The translations under genes were made by a program, and so were the position numbers. A stretch of DNA of 64,000 bases, taken from contig BGZK01000182.1 in NCBI GenBank assembly GCA_005406025.1, positions 62,001 to 126,000 on the forward strand, in the 5' to 3' direction. Below, piece after piece: positions 52,101 through 61,440 of the stretch. The stretch is from Eumeta japonica. Lineage: Eukaryota > Arthropoda > Insecta > Lepidoptera > Psychidae. A model generated the notes under the pieces. That model saw only the letters and a program-made list of their open reading frames with translations, made no database searches and was not told where the DNA came from. Within the stretch, counting starts at the first letter, position 1. The number at the start of each line of letters is the position of its first letter.

Positions 52101-52560
52101 AAATATACGAGCCTTTATGAAAAAATGCATCAAAACAAACTGTTTAAATATTTTCCATGGAAACTCGGCTATGGTTACGCAGAAATTGTTGAAAACAAAC
52201 ACCGTAATTCCGTACCGATTGCGTGGGTGCGGTGTTCTTGTGGCCATTTTCCCCCTGGACTTTCACCGGTTCGGGGTCCAGTCAACCCGCACGTGTTGTG
52301 TACTACCCGTTCATTAGTTACACGTCGTTGCAAGAATATGATATTATCGGTCGTCGGCCGTGTGAGAGCCGAGCTAAACACTGTACCTACTAAATTGTTG
52401 TCTTTGAGCCGTTGTCAACAGCCGTGTGTTTATCGTTCTGTTTGTATTATTGTACGGTCCGGGGAACGGTGCGTTTACAGTTTTTTATAATAAGTGTTTT
52501 ATTTGAGAAATCTATAGTATCTGCCAACCCTTCTGGGAAATAGGCGTGAGTTTATATTAC

Positions 52561-52591
<31 letters not shown>

Positions 52592-55500
52592 TATCATTGG
52601 AAAACAAACGCGCAGTACGACTTGACAATATTCCCCTTAATGTGAATAATTCAATTTTTTTTTGTCACCTGTCTAACAAGCAAATGGGTTTTATACCTGT
52701 GTATATTATATAAATCTATCTAATTGCAATACTTATTTTGATGATTTGATATGTTTTTACTATTGTTAATAGACAAAGGTATGATAATAGATAAACGCAA
52801 TTTTTATAAAGCAACATTGTTAGTTATCTTATAATAATGTTTTGTCACCTTAAGTTTGCATTTATATATATACTATACATTTCATTTGATGTAAGATTAT
52901 TATGTCTAGCAAATAATAATAATCATATGGGCAGTTTATTATAAATAATTTCATTTACAATGGTTTTATGATTAACGAAATTACTTTAAAAAATCTAACA
53001 TGAATTAAAGCTTCTAGCTTAAAAAAACCATACATCCCAACTGTTATTATGTGTTTACCCACAGCAGGGGATATATTATACTATAAAATCCATACGGACT
53101 TTACTCCTAGACAGCCCATGTGGACCACATTTATTGGGCCATACCACACAATGTGCCCAATGACCCAAAAATTTTTACTGCATGGACAGCATCCGATAAG
53201 CATATATCAAATGCTGTACTGATGTAGTAATAAATCGTGATTGCTTGCTTTCGGACCAAGATGAGATCGACTAAGTTAAAATGCCTCTTTTTTCATTACG
53301 CTCATACTTGGTCAAGATTTAGGGCACCGCCATAGGTCTAGAACTATAAATATCACAGCACTTTAGTCGGCGTCTGAAGAGGTGGTGTATTAGAGTAATT
53401 TTGTCAGAAAGCGTTCATGTAATGTACTTGGTTTTACTTTTTCTTTTTAGCTAGAATTTTTCACAATCAACCGAGTGTTGACCGGATTCGAGCATCGAAA
53501 CTTTTTGTGAAATAATTGTGCTTAAAATAAGTTGGGTCCGGCGGTTAGTGGTTAACCAACTTAAATAATTAAACTATCTGAAACTTCATTTATTGTTATT
53601 TTTGGTCGATTTAGGTCATCGTCGGTAGATGCATAAGTTTTGCGTGCGTTTTCGTTCAGATATTAGTAAAACCTAAGGTAACTAAAGTTGATGATGCGAA
53701 AATCAATTTTGGATTTTAAGTCATAATTTATAAAACTATTTTCCACGTAGCACATGAAATAAAATATAGAGTTCATAAAAACTCCTATGTTTTTAAGTTA
53801 ATAAAAATATCTAAAATTATTTCCAGAAAAACAAGTGTGGATAAATAATTTTTATAATACCCTTGGCTATTCTTAAATCTTTTCGTAAACTTAAAAATTT
53901 TCGTGTTTTTTTTTTGATTAAATTTGATTTAATCTGTGAATAAAAATACAAGGTGGGAGGGATTCTTAATTTTATCTATTTAACTTTCTATTTAAACTCT
54001 GCAGCCAAACTTTATAAACATCACCGCCACATTTACACTGGGGATTTCTATTTTCATGTCAAATCTAAACTGTTTTCCAAACCTAGCGTACTTATTTATG
54101 ATAACAATAAAAATAAAAGTGAATAATTAATAATTGCAGTATCGAAATTGAAATTTATCTGTGACAGACATACGCCAAATAGTAACACCTTAAGTGTAAA
54201 ATATAATATAAGTGTGTCGTACTATATTGAATAATGTTATTTATTAGAGAAGAATTGTAGGTTGTCAAAATTATACATTCAACAAAACCGGGACAAAACA
54301 GATAGTAAAAATATATAAAAATTTAATTGCCACAAAAAACAGTTTAAATTTCTTTTCTTCGTTCAATTTTTACATTCATTAAGTTAAAAGCATTGAAATT
54401 TTATGTATCGCCAAAGACCGTTCGTCTCTCATAGTCTATGGTTATTTTAAAACCGTAGACATGGCGAATTTTTTTTATTATGTACTTTAAAATGATGCCA
54501 TATTTCTCGATGTCCAGGAGCAAGGGGCGCCGGTGGAGGAGCCGCAAGAGGAGGACAAAATCTCAGCGACACCCAAGTAATAAGTTTATGTCGTAACTTT
54601 CTTATTATTCTAACTTCACGGACGGCCGATCCGTAACTTGAGATTAAATTCTTGAGAGCTTGCATTTTTTCATTTATAAATATTTTCGTTATGTGATTTC
54701 TTTCTTTTTGTAACGCTTTTGTGCCGTTGAAGATATTCCCTAAATTAGTTACGTGGAGCAAATTTTTTTTTAGCGTGAAAATCATCTACTAAACGATAAA
54801 AGTTTCTGAGTTGCCGATGCCATTTGTGAAATATTTTTAGGATTTGTTTCTATTCAACACAAAGAATGATAAAATAATATAATAAAATAAGAAAACTCAT
54901 GAAAATATTAACAAATCCTAAATTATACGCTAAGTATTTAAAATCCTTAATCGTTACTCGTTTGAACGTTTTGATTTGTTTGCAATCAAACTACTTTTAT
55001 TAATATACATTGAAAATAATATGATAATAAAAAATAAACGTGAAGTAAAGATACTGGTGGATGTCTTTAAAGAAATCATAAAAAAAATTAATACTAATAT
55101 GAGTATTCAAAGCAAGTCGTAGAATATATAAAGGGTATTCACTGGGTTTGAATGTATTGTTTATATTTTTTGTATATATCAATATTTTTCTTATAATCGT
55201 AACTATTTTTATGAATAATAATCATAAATAGTCTTATAGAAGATTAAAAAAAAAGGGTTTAGTATGTAAATTAAGTAGTTTGTAAATCTGCTCTTGTATC
55301 TCTACATCAGTCGAACTAACGTGAACAGTCACTAGCGTGTCGTCAATTTGATAATCATAAAGACAGATTCCAGGATGAACCTTACGGCGGTTTTAAATTT
55401 TAGGATTCTTATTAATGAAACAAAATTTCCAGCCAAATAGCTTACCGAGAGCAATACAGGCCGGGTCAAGTGTTCTCCGTGAATTCTCAAGAGCTGTTAG

Positions 55501-58500
55501 ACCTGCAGCCCGAAAGGAAGGCGCCCGCCGCCCCGGGCGCTCAGCCCCAACAGCTGTACGCCTCCGAGCCCCGCGCCGAGCTTAAACAGAACCTGCAGTA
55601 TTATATCCTGGAGCCTCAGCTGAGCCGACAGGTGCGTTGTTTTTAGGGTTCCGTTATATCAAAAGAAGCTTATATTATTTCGTTGCCCGTCCACCCGTCC
55701 ATTCTGTTTGTCCGTCGAGATCATTTTTCTCAGAAATGCGTGTAGTGTCAAATTGATATTAACATCACGTACTTAGGTGTGCGGTCTCTTGGAACCCTCA
55801 AAAAAAACTACGCTTCTAGATCGGCGTAATAAAAAAATATGACATTTTTGCCATGTATTTTGAAAGACGCCAATAAATCAAAACTAGTGTCGCGTGTTCC
55901 GTTGACCTAAAATATTATTACATTTTGGCTAAGTAAGGCTGAAGTTAGGTCTGGCAGCACAATTAAAGGAAAAATAAAAATGCTAATTTGTAATGATACA
56001 ATATATAAAAATTTATTATTTTTTTCGAATGCAAATCGACTTTTGTAGTTGAAGTGGGTACAGACGGTGATGTAGATCAATGTATGAGATAACATTTTTT
56101 AACTTCTCGCACCCTGGAGGCTCCATATAAAGTCAACAATGATGTATGTAAATATTGTATTTATGACGTTTTCACGGTTTTTACTTGTTTTTAATACGGA
56201 TATTGGTTAGAAGTTGATCCGGGAACTCTGAAATTTCTATTGTTTTCTTTTTGAAATTTTTTAATATCCAAATTTTTAAAAATCTTTAAAAATATTTATA
56301 TAAGAGTTACCAAGAGCATGTCGGACCATGCTCATTATAGGGTTCTGAAGCCATTATTATAAAGAAATGGACTATAGATGAAAAAGTACGTTTATTACAC
56401 TTTTTCCATATTTCCTGTACTGAATAGTTATAAGCACTTTAGTCGCCTACAACTAGAAACACAAGTAGGTATGTTAACTATTATTATTAGACTACTATAA
56501 ACTAAAGTGTATCAGCAAAAGAGCGTATTTTTATAGCATTTACGTCCTTTTGTTGAGTAGCGCAGTTTTTCGGCAGTAACTCAAAAGATGTACATCCGAT
56601 CATGTTCAAAATAATTTTCGTTAAATTTATTTATTAAGCGTTCCCTTCGCTATTTTTTTTTTACATTTTTTAAACAAGCGGTTTAGAAAATAGAAAGGGG
56701 GAACGCAATTTGTGCAAATTTCGGAGCGATATTTTCCGAAACTATTCACGTAATCAGAAAAATTGCATAAAAACCTTAAAGAGTTTTTAAAAGAACTGTC
56801 GAAATATGTGCCACTCGTTGATGTGCGCTAAAAAAAATTTTTTTCAGCTTCTGTTACATGTATGGTGTGCCCCCTCTAAAATACTTACTTTTGTAATTTA
56901 ACCACCAAACTAAGTAGCGGCTTATACAAGACACCCACACTATAAATTTAATTAATATACCTCTTGTAGTTTTTGAATAAAATGTCTGTGACATACGGAC
57001 GGACGGACGAACATGACGAAACTATAAGGGAAACTATCCGTTTTTGCCAATTCGGCTCGGAACCCTAAAAAAGAAAGAAAGAAGGAAAACAAAATAGTTT
57101 AGAATTTCCGAAGATTGCCAACTAAAATAAGGAAAATTGTTGAAATTCTTGATAGTTAAAATAAATATATACTTTGTAATAATTAAACTTTCTGGGCGCG
57201 AGTTCTATTTACACTCATCCACAGTTGTTTTTTTCTTAAAATCAATGAATATGGCAGTTGACTTGTATTGAAAATATTACGTGTGCTGATCAGTGTACAG
57301 AAAGTGAAATTCAAAATAAAATAGGCCATTAAATCAACAAATTGTAAGCCAACAATTATTCTTTGCCATCTATATTTCGCTAATAGGAGTTTAATAAGTG
57401 CCTTATACGACGCTAATAATGAATATCACGTTTGTTTTTCTCTCTTATCTTACAAATTAAAATATCCATACCTTAAAGTTAGGCTTTAAATGTTACAGAA
57501 AAATATTTTTATACATTATTGTTATTCACAGAATTTCATTATCAAATATTTTTAGCCTTAGACAATTAAATTTGCTTTCTATCCTTGGGAATTGAGTAAC
57601 TAATAATAAACTTAAATCGATCAATTTCCTTACTATAATTTAGGTCTTCTTATTTGTGGACCCGCAGAAGTATTAATTAAAAATATATAAAGCTCAGAAA
57701 ATAAATCTGTCAAATACAAAAAAAGCCGAATACAATCTTAAAAAAAATAAATAGTTTAATTACTTTGTTAAAGTTAAGAAGTATAAGGATAGAGAACACC
57801 GTACAGTACATTCTACCCCAAGACAATAAAAAATACATAACATAATCACTTCATTCAAAAAAGTGCTATAAACAACAATACCATAATTCGGTACAACATA
57901 ATCGTGATCTAATCATTACACCGAGACTGTCATACATTTGACGAGTGCACGAAATCCGGAAGAAAGGTCTGACATCTGAGAAGGAAAACCACACAAAGCA
58001 TTTCCTCATCAGATCGCTCTTCAACCGTCGCACGCGCTGATAGCGCGCCCGTCGTCGACGTCGGACGGCGGCGAGGCGTCGGTGGGCGCGGCGCTGTCGG
58101 TCAGCGACGCCTCGTCGCCCAACTACGAACACGAGCTGCTGGCTCTGCTGGGGCGCAGCGCCAAGCAGGACGAGCCGAAACAGATCTACGCCCCGGCGCC
58201 TCAGAGCGCCGCCCAGAGCACAGCACCTCAGTACATTCAGGTATCTTAACGGAGTTTTGACCGTCTTGTTAGTTACTCAAGGTGACTAGTTTCTAATAAT
58301 TTACAACTAATATAATAAAAAATAATCAAATAGAAGGAGAAGCAAGACATTTTTTTTTAATATTTTAAAAATAAACACTCCCTTAGCTTGGTGTTGATCA
58401 CGGTGGCTTGGTTGCTTAATTATTATTTAGTGCTTGGGCAACCGACCGTCACGTTTTTCTAGTTTGTAGCGGGAATATAATAACATCCCTCGGGAAAAGT

Positions 58501-60693
58501 TGCTTAAGTTCATTTCCAACTATAAATATATATGTACGTAATACAATAATATGTAAAATTTTCCTACGTATCTCATTTATGTAGTTTATGTCATCTAGTG
58601 CCATTTGTTATTCAAAAACAATGACATACAAAACAACATAATTATACCTCAGGCGAGACAAAGCTATATGTCAATGTTTGAAAAAAATTATCTCCTTTTC
58701 CAGATAAGACAATTATATAGATAAATTTTAAAATCAAAACTTTATCAAAATAAAACCACAGAGCGATATGCATTTATACAAGAATTATTCACTTGAATTC
58801 GGGTAATAGCAGTATAATAATTTGAATATATATTCCAATTGGTCAGTAAAATATAGACTACATTTGCATCTACACTTCATTACTTTTGTGACTTCCGGCA
58901 AAACAAATAAGACACTCTGCGAGAGCACTTATTAAAAATTTACAGGTAAACACTTATTAAATAATTAGTTATATTCGATCATTTCATAGGGTGTCCTACA
59001 ATGATTTCTACGAGTATGTAGTACAATAATTCATGTTTCAATGTCAAATCAAATAAAAACTATTAATGAATCACGGCCGTATTGAAAGTTTCATTATTTA
59101 TTTACATTAAAACGTAAAAAACAATACTCTAGAGTATTAGAATATACCACCGTGATATACTTATATGTCTATAGAGTCATTAAGCGTCAGATACACAGTC
59201 TTACGCAATATAACTCTGTTTCCAGAGCTCGCCGCAGACCACCGCGACACACTACACTCAGGTAAATATAGTGTATGGGGCACATTAATTAGAGACTCAC
59301 TGTTAAGAAGAGTAAGTACATGTACTGAATGAAATTGTATTCCAGGCACTAAATGCTAAAAATATGTATATTATAACCCAGCATTAAACGTTCATGACGA
59401 TTTCAAATATAGTACAAAATACAATAATGTACTGTTTAAGGAGAAACACGCTTGACGGTTTTTATTAAGCTCTTTAAATTATTTCAGATCAACAGATACA
59501 TCACGAAACCAAGCAAAAAACAAACAAAACAGCGTTCCAAGGTTCATAATCCGTCACCTCAGCTCCCAGCCGCACCTGAGCAATATCTCATCGAAACAAC
59601 GAATATTCAACAACAACCACAACAAACGATACAGGCTCAGCAACATCAAAGGCTACAACAAATACAATATCAATTTAAGCAACAACATCAAATAGAGCAA
59701 CAACAGCAGCAACAACAGTTACAGCAACAGCAACATCAGTTACAGCAACAGCAACATCAGTTGCAGCAACAGCAAAGCCAATTGCAGCAGCAACATCAAT
59801 TGCAATTACAACAATATCAGAAACCTGTTCAAACGATTCGACCTATGCAAGCTCTCAGATACGTGTCTCTTCCTCAAGCATTTTACGAATCATCTGAACC
59901 ACAAGGTTTGAAAGTGGTGCCTGCACCAAAGCTGCAACGCCCGCAAGTCGCTTACAGGTTTGTTCAACAACTGCCTCAACCGGATCAAGCCTCGTCCAAG
60001 CAATTTCGAGTTCTACAACAACCCCAAATTAGACAAGAGCAACAAAGAGTTTCCGCTTCGAATGTCGACCGCCCTGTGGCATATCTCAAGCGTTATCAAG
60101 GTCTCGACAAAATGAGAGCCGTAAAAATAATAGAACAACCTGCTCCAGAAAATTTCGCTCCACAGAGTCCTCAATCGATCGAGGAACAGTACTACGTCAG
60201 ACCGATATACAGGCAAGAACAAAGGGCAAGGTACGAAGCAACACATTCGCCTTCAGTGGCTATGGAATCGTCTAGAGTAGCCGAATCAATGAAGCCACCT
60301 GTATCGACAATTTACGTCAGTAAAGATCATGCGCCCAAAAAACTGTTAAGACCTGCACCAGTTAGAATAGAACTCAAACCGGAGCATATCGTCAAATTGG
60401 AGCCCGAGACGCCGCTAGAGAATGTTAGGGTGGAGCAGCCCGAGAGAAATTTAGAAGAAGAGAGATCCCATCTACCACCCCCCAAAAATAATAAAGCGTA
60501 CACCCAAGAAGAATTCGCAGCTTTGATAGCGGCGGGATATTCGGTCACCCCGATCCCGGTGGGATCCTTGGACGATCCCGCGATCCAAGCTCAGTCCAGG
60601 TCGGCTGTAGAAATGGCCGAGCAACTGCAGCATCGATCGCTCTACAGCCGCAAACATCAGTATGTGCCTTTCAGAAGCGACGAGGCGCCTTGA
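39847..60693 (+). CDS. Six-exon gene for a secreted glutamine-rich protein (unnamed)
   Basis: Seen: six exons join at GT-AG introns with matching phases (introns 1, 3, 4 and 5 phase 0; intron 2 phase 2) to give about 628 residues ending at TGA 60691-60693. Residues 1-14 are hydrophobic and end VYA, a normal signal-peptidase site. Residues 31-34 are KEKR and 50-51 RR. Residues 54-227 are acidic and Pro/Gln/Ala/Ser-rich. Residues 267-338 are mostly Gln. The remainder is rich in Gln, Pro, Val and Tyr, with EEFAALIAAGYSVTPIPV at 568-585 as the most ordered stretch. No catalytic motif, membrane span after the signal, or cysteine-rich domain is visible. Inferred: an extracellular structural or matrix/cuticle-like protein. 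I do not recognise a named ortholog. Exons are clearly richer in G+C than the introns. The 5' end is uncertain: an upstream exon may exist. Extra phase-0 exons inside the 14.5-kb first intron cannot be excluded. Confidence 0.82.
40068..40119. repeat. (TA)n microsatellite near the exon 1 donor
   Basis: About 52 bases of TA repeat starting 62 bases after the splice donor of exon 1 of the Gln-rich gene. Confidence 0.95.
40385..40560 (-). repeat. SINE copy D (partial)
   Basis: gactgacggcttaacgtaaa, tcccgagccgcggggtgcg, cgacttaactttaactcgtc and ttcttgaccact line up in order with gacttaacgtgttccccaaa and the ttagcttaactgaaaaact and ccttgaccact blocks of copy G. Confidence 0.5.
42565..42606. repeat. 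Small hairpin with two stems
   Basis: Outer stem tagaggt/acctcta, 3-base bulge, inner stem cttatatcct/aggatataag, loop gtaga. Small for an animal pre-miRNA. Confidence 0.7.
42950..43180 (-). repeat. tRNA-derived SINE copy E
   Basis: The minus strand begins tggctcaatggttgagtgcg (A-box) and carries aagttcgaacctaatc (B-box). The body has gtgcctcggggggcac-like and ttaacttgagtc blocks as in copy A. Confidence 0.65.
46365..46415 (-). repeat. tRNA-like fragment with a good B-box
   Basis: The minus strand reads gcaactggtcgacagcactc and then ggattcgagccc. It is probably a SINE head; no full cloverleaf is visible, so a functional tRNA is unlikely. Confidence 0.35.
46422..46508. repeat. Hairpin with two CRE-like palindromes
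   Basis: The arms gtcagcgtcgctgtgacgtc and its continuation aatat pair with 46484-46508. The inner 14 bases (cgctgtgacgtcaa) are perfectly complementary. Each arm has TGACGTCA. Total length 87 bp, so a tiny MITE is likely. Confidence 0.65.
46900..47040. other. CpG-rich patch in intron 1
   Basis: Dense CG dinucleotides (for example ggcgccgcggcggccgtacg at about 46916). No open exon with correct phase was found. Confidence 0.35.
48290..48383. repeat. Cluster of three perfect hairpins
   Basis: Hairpin 1: a 22-bp perfect stem (48290-48311 with 48316-48337) around the loop ATAA. Hairpin 2: tataacaaacac (48344-48355), six A, and its 12-base complement (48362-48373). Hairpin 3: gtgtttgtt (48362-48370), loop ATAA, aacaaacac (48375-48383), sharing an arm with hairpin 2. 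Confidence 0.9.
49770..50060. other. CpG-rich patch in intron 1
   Basis: A G+C-rich run with many CG dinucleotides. Frames are open on both strands only because stops are rare in such DNA. No splice-consistent exon was identified, though an alternative promoter of the host gene is possible. Confidence 0.35.
50868..51075 (+). repeat. Copy of a lepidopteran interspersed repeat
   Basis: aactgtctatcctcgtggtt then tcgcccgggtgtatgtggaa, later gtggaccgatttggtaaagt. It resembles the repeat heads at 30084 and 35067, more distantly. Confidence 0.35.
52015..52490 (+). other. Unassigned open region in intron 1
   Basis: Two overlapping + frames of 100 and 121 codons. The longer one contains WVRCSCGHFPPGLSPVRGP and several cysteines. 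Both are more G+C-rich than nearby DNA. No domain, splice or phase evidence ties them to the surrounding gene. Confidence 0.15.
52561..52594. repeat. (GT)n(AT)n microsatellite
   Basis: About 22 bases of GT repeat followed by short AT/GT words. Confidence 0.9.
54518..54576 (+). CDS. Exon 2, 59-bp acidic exon
   Basis: Acceptor tgtccag ends at 54517 and donor gtaata begins at 54577. It reads EQGAPVEEPQEEDKISATP plus two bases (AA), which join the first base (C) of exon 3 to make an Asn codon. The phase fits both neighbours: exon 1 ends in phase 0 and exon 3 needs exactly one base. Seven of its 19 residues are Glu or Asp, making it a short acidic linker. If the intron is retained, the frame ends at once with Lys then TAA. 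An antisense open frame covers this region but has no support. Confidence 0.78.
55433..55631 (+). CDS. Exon 3, Tyr/Gln/Pro-rich segment
   Basis: Acceptor atttccag ends at 55432; donor gtgcgt starts at 55632 after CAG. After one base that completes Asn-73 it reads 66 codons, from QIAYREQYRPGQVFSVN through a run rich in Pro, Ala, Gln and Glu to LQYYILEPQLSRQ. It is strongly G+C-rich against A+T-rich flanks and uses C or G at most third positions, as expected of a real exon here. It contains no cysteine and no recognised domain. An interspersed repeat starts about 12 bases into the following intron. Confidence 0.85.
55643..56105 (-). repeat. AGGGTTCCGTAC lepidopteran repeat, minus-strand copy in intron 3
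   Basis: Starts tttttagggttccgt near 55644, then gtccacccgtccattctgtt and gtccgtc, gaaatgcgtgtagtgtcaa and cttaggtgtgcggtctcttgg in the order known for this family read in reverse. The right limit is unclear. It begins about 12 bases after the exon 3 donor. Confidence 0.55.
56309..57069 (+). repeat. AGGGTTCCGTAC lepidopteran repeat, near full-length copy in intron 3
   Basis: The start ccaagagcatgtcggaccat then gctcattatagggttctga matches the family head. The end cggacggacggacgaacatg, acgaaactataagggaaact and ggctcggaaccctaaaaaa matches the family tail. About 760 bp, no coding sequence. Confidence 0.65.
58013..58240 (+). CDS. Exon 4, Ser/Ala-rich segment
   Basis: Acceptor ctcatcag ends at 58012 and donor gtatct begins at 58241 after CAG, giving 76 codons in phase 0 at both ends. 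It starts IALQPSHALIARPSS, passes through Ser/Ala/Gly-rich sequence and a short helical-looking stretch (HELLALLGRSAKQ), then ends with a Gln/Ala/Pro run and PQYIQ. It is very G+C-rich. Because it is symmetric it could be skipped without breaking the frame. The overlapping minus-strand open frame (57866-58132) is an antisense shadow of this G+C-rich exon. Confidence 0.85.
59226..59261 (+). CDS. Exon 5, 36-bp micro-exon
   Basis: Acceptor gtttccag ends at 59225 and donor gtaaat begins at 59262, again after CAG. It holds twelve codons, SSPQTTATHYTQ, in phase 0 at both ends, so inclusion or skipping keeps the frame. Its last residues (HYTQ) resemble the end of exon 4 (QYIQ), which suggests modular duplication of a Tyr-x-Gln exon edge. 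Both splice sites are good and the fit in phase is exact. The exon is too short for coding statistics, so some doubt remains. Confidence 0.65.
59488..60693 (+). CDS. Exon 6, terminal exon with polyglutamine tract and C-terminus
   Basis: Acceptor tttattt-cag ends at 59487; the exon reads 401 codons to TGA. The open frame extends upstream to an ATG at 59452, but that part is intron. The first 39 residues are basic and Pro-rich. Residues 40-111 of the exon are largely Gln, including LQQQQHQ units encoded by near-identical 21-bp repeats at 59719-59781. Next come segments rich in Gln, Pro, Val and Arg (for example RYVSLPQAFYESSEPQ), a charged stretch rich in Glu, and EEFAALIAAGYSVTPIPV about 43 residues before the end. 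The C-terminus is polar and basic/acidic mixed. Codon third positions and lack of stops over 1.2 kb in A+T-rich DNA make this the firmest coding exon in the window. Confidence 0.93.
   Translation: MNRYITKPSKKQTKQRSKVHNPSPQLPAAPEQYLIETTNIQQQPQQTIQAQQHQRLQQIQYQFKQQHQIEQQQQQQQLQQQQHQLQQQQHQLQQQQSQLQQQHQLQLQQYQKPVQTIRPMQALRYVSLPQAFYESSEPQGLKVVPAPKLQRPQVAYRFVQQLPQPDQASSKQFRVLQQPQIRQEQQRVSASNVDRPVAYLKRYQGLDKMRAVKIIEQPAPENFAPQSPQSIEEQYYVRPIYRQEQRARYEATHSPSVAMESSRVAESMKPPVSTIYVSKDHAPKKLLRPAPVRIELKPEHIVKLEPETPLENVRVEQPERNLEEERSHLPPPKNNKAYTQEEFAALIAAGYSVTPIPVGSLDDPAIQAQSRSAVEMAEQLQHRSLYSRKHQYVPFRSDEAP
59719..59799 (+). repeat. Tandem 21-bp coding repeat within the glutamine tract
   Basis: Three consecutive 21-bp units (59719-59739, 59740-59760, 59761-59781) and an 18-bp variant follow one another. 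The first two units are identical. They encode Leu-Gln-Gln-Gln-Gln-His-Gln and variants. CAG/CAA interruptions are frequent, so this is a minisatellite rather than a pure CAG run. Confidence 0.85.
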
Positions 60694-60754
60694 AACTTGA
60701 TTGGATTAATTACGTGTAATATAGTGATATTATTTCCTAAAAAAAACTGTAGAT

Positions 60755-60760
60755 ATTAAA
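60755..60760 (+). terminator. Possible polyadenylation signal ATTAAA
   Basis: ATTAAA lies about 62 bases after the stop codon of the Gln-rich protein gene, in A+T-rich sequence. No AATAAA occurs closer. A+T-rich DNA yields such hexamers by chance, so this is only plausible. Confidence 0.35.
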
Positions 60761-60884
60761 TTTTTATAACATCACCGATATGGTTTTATTTTGCAAATTA
60801 GAAAATAGAATATAATTAATTATAATACTTTTCAGTCGATTAATTCTTTTTCTAATAATTCATGTTATTGTTGCATCTGGTTCA

Positions 60885-61180
60885 ATCAGCCCACTGCTCC
60901 ACCATATCTTCCCACAATCATTTCATTTTAGCTTGAGGAGTTTGGAGTTTAAACCTTCCATGTTGATCAAGCGCAGACTGGGTAGCTAAAGTCCATTATC
61001 ACCAATGCGATGATAACGTTTGGGACCGATGACTTAACGTGTTCCCCAAAGTACAGAACATGAGATATAATTTAGCTTAACTGAAAAACTTATTGGTCAA
61101 TTCGTTCATGGTTAGCATCGAACCCGGTAACTCTGAGTTCGTAAGCAACGCCCTTGACCACTGAGCCGCTATTGATCTTA
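60885..61180 (-). repeat. tRNA-derived SINE copy G, near full length
   Basis: The minus strand begins gcggctcagtggtcaagggc (A-box TGGCNNAGTNGG-like) and has accgggttcgatgctaacc (B-box GGTTCGANNCC-like) about 35 bases on. The tail reads aaaatgaaatgattgtggga. It lies about 190 bases after the stop codon of the Gln-rich gene and is antisense to it. Confidence 0.7.
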
Positions 61181-61411
61181 CAATAATTCATGATTTCACT
61201 GAATTTGTTTTCATACATATATGTATTTGTGTGTGTGTTTGTCTCGTGAACGGTGTCAACAAGCGAAAGTAAGTTAGCGACGGAGCTTCGCATAGAACGA
61301 ATTAGTAAAACGATCTCTATCAGAATCATTGGGATTTTATCAAAACTGGCCATAAATCGTTAGGTATTTATTAATTAAACTGATTAAAAAAGGTTATAAT
61401 TCAATTTTATA

Positions 61412-61440
61412 CAACCAAACCAAATCAAACCAAACCAAAA
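61412..61440. repeat. (CCAAA)n short tandem repeat
   Basis: About five pentamer or hexamer units of ccaaa(t/c). Confidence 0.8.

Larger units (their letters stand above)
40006..54517 (+). other. Intron 1 of the Gln-rich protein gene (14.5 kb)
   Basis: GT at 40006 and AG at 54517. It is A+T-rich and carries no recognised exon. It holds a TA microsatellite (40068-40119), SINE copies (40385-40560, 42950-43180), a hairpin (42565-42606), a tRNA-like fragment (46365-46415), a CRE-bearing hairpin (46422-46508), a perfect hairpin cluster (48290-48383), G+C-rich patches (46900-47040, 49770-50060), an interspersed repeat (50868-51075) and a GT microsatellite (52561-52594). The remaining sequence shows nothing I can assign. 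Confidence 0.7.

Noticed and set aside
54447..54785. 112-codon minus-strand frame
   Set aside because: It is antisense to exon 2, which is supported by splice sites and phase.
57866..58132. Arg-rich minus-strand frame
   Set aside because: It is the antisense shadow of G+C-rich exon 4.
59452..59487. ATG start of the long frame that includes the last exon
   Set aside because: These 36 bases are the end of intron 5: they hold a pyrimidine-rich stretch and the acceptor atttcag, and the upstream exons join in phase at 59488.
61090..61353. 87-codon minus-strand frame
   Set aside because: Its end is the tRNA-like head of SINE copy G; the similar residues in the 4769-5083 frame come from the same SINE.
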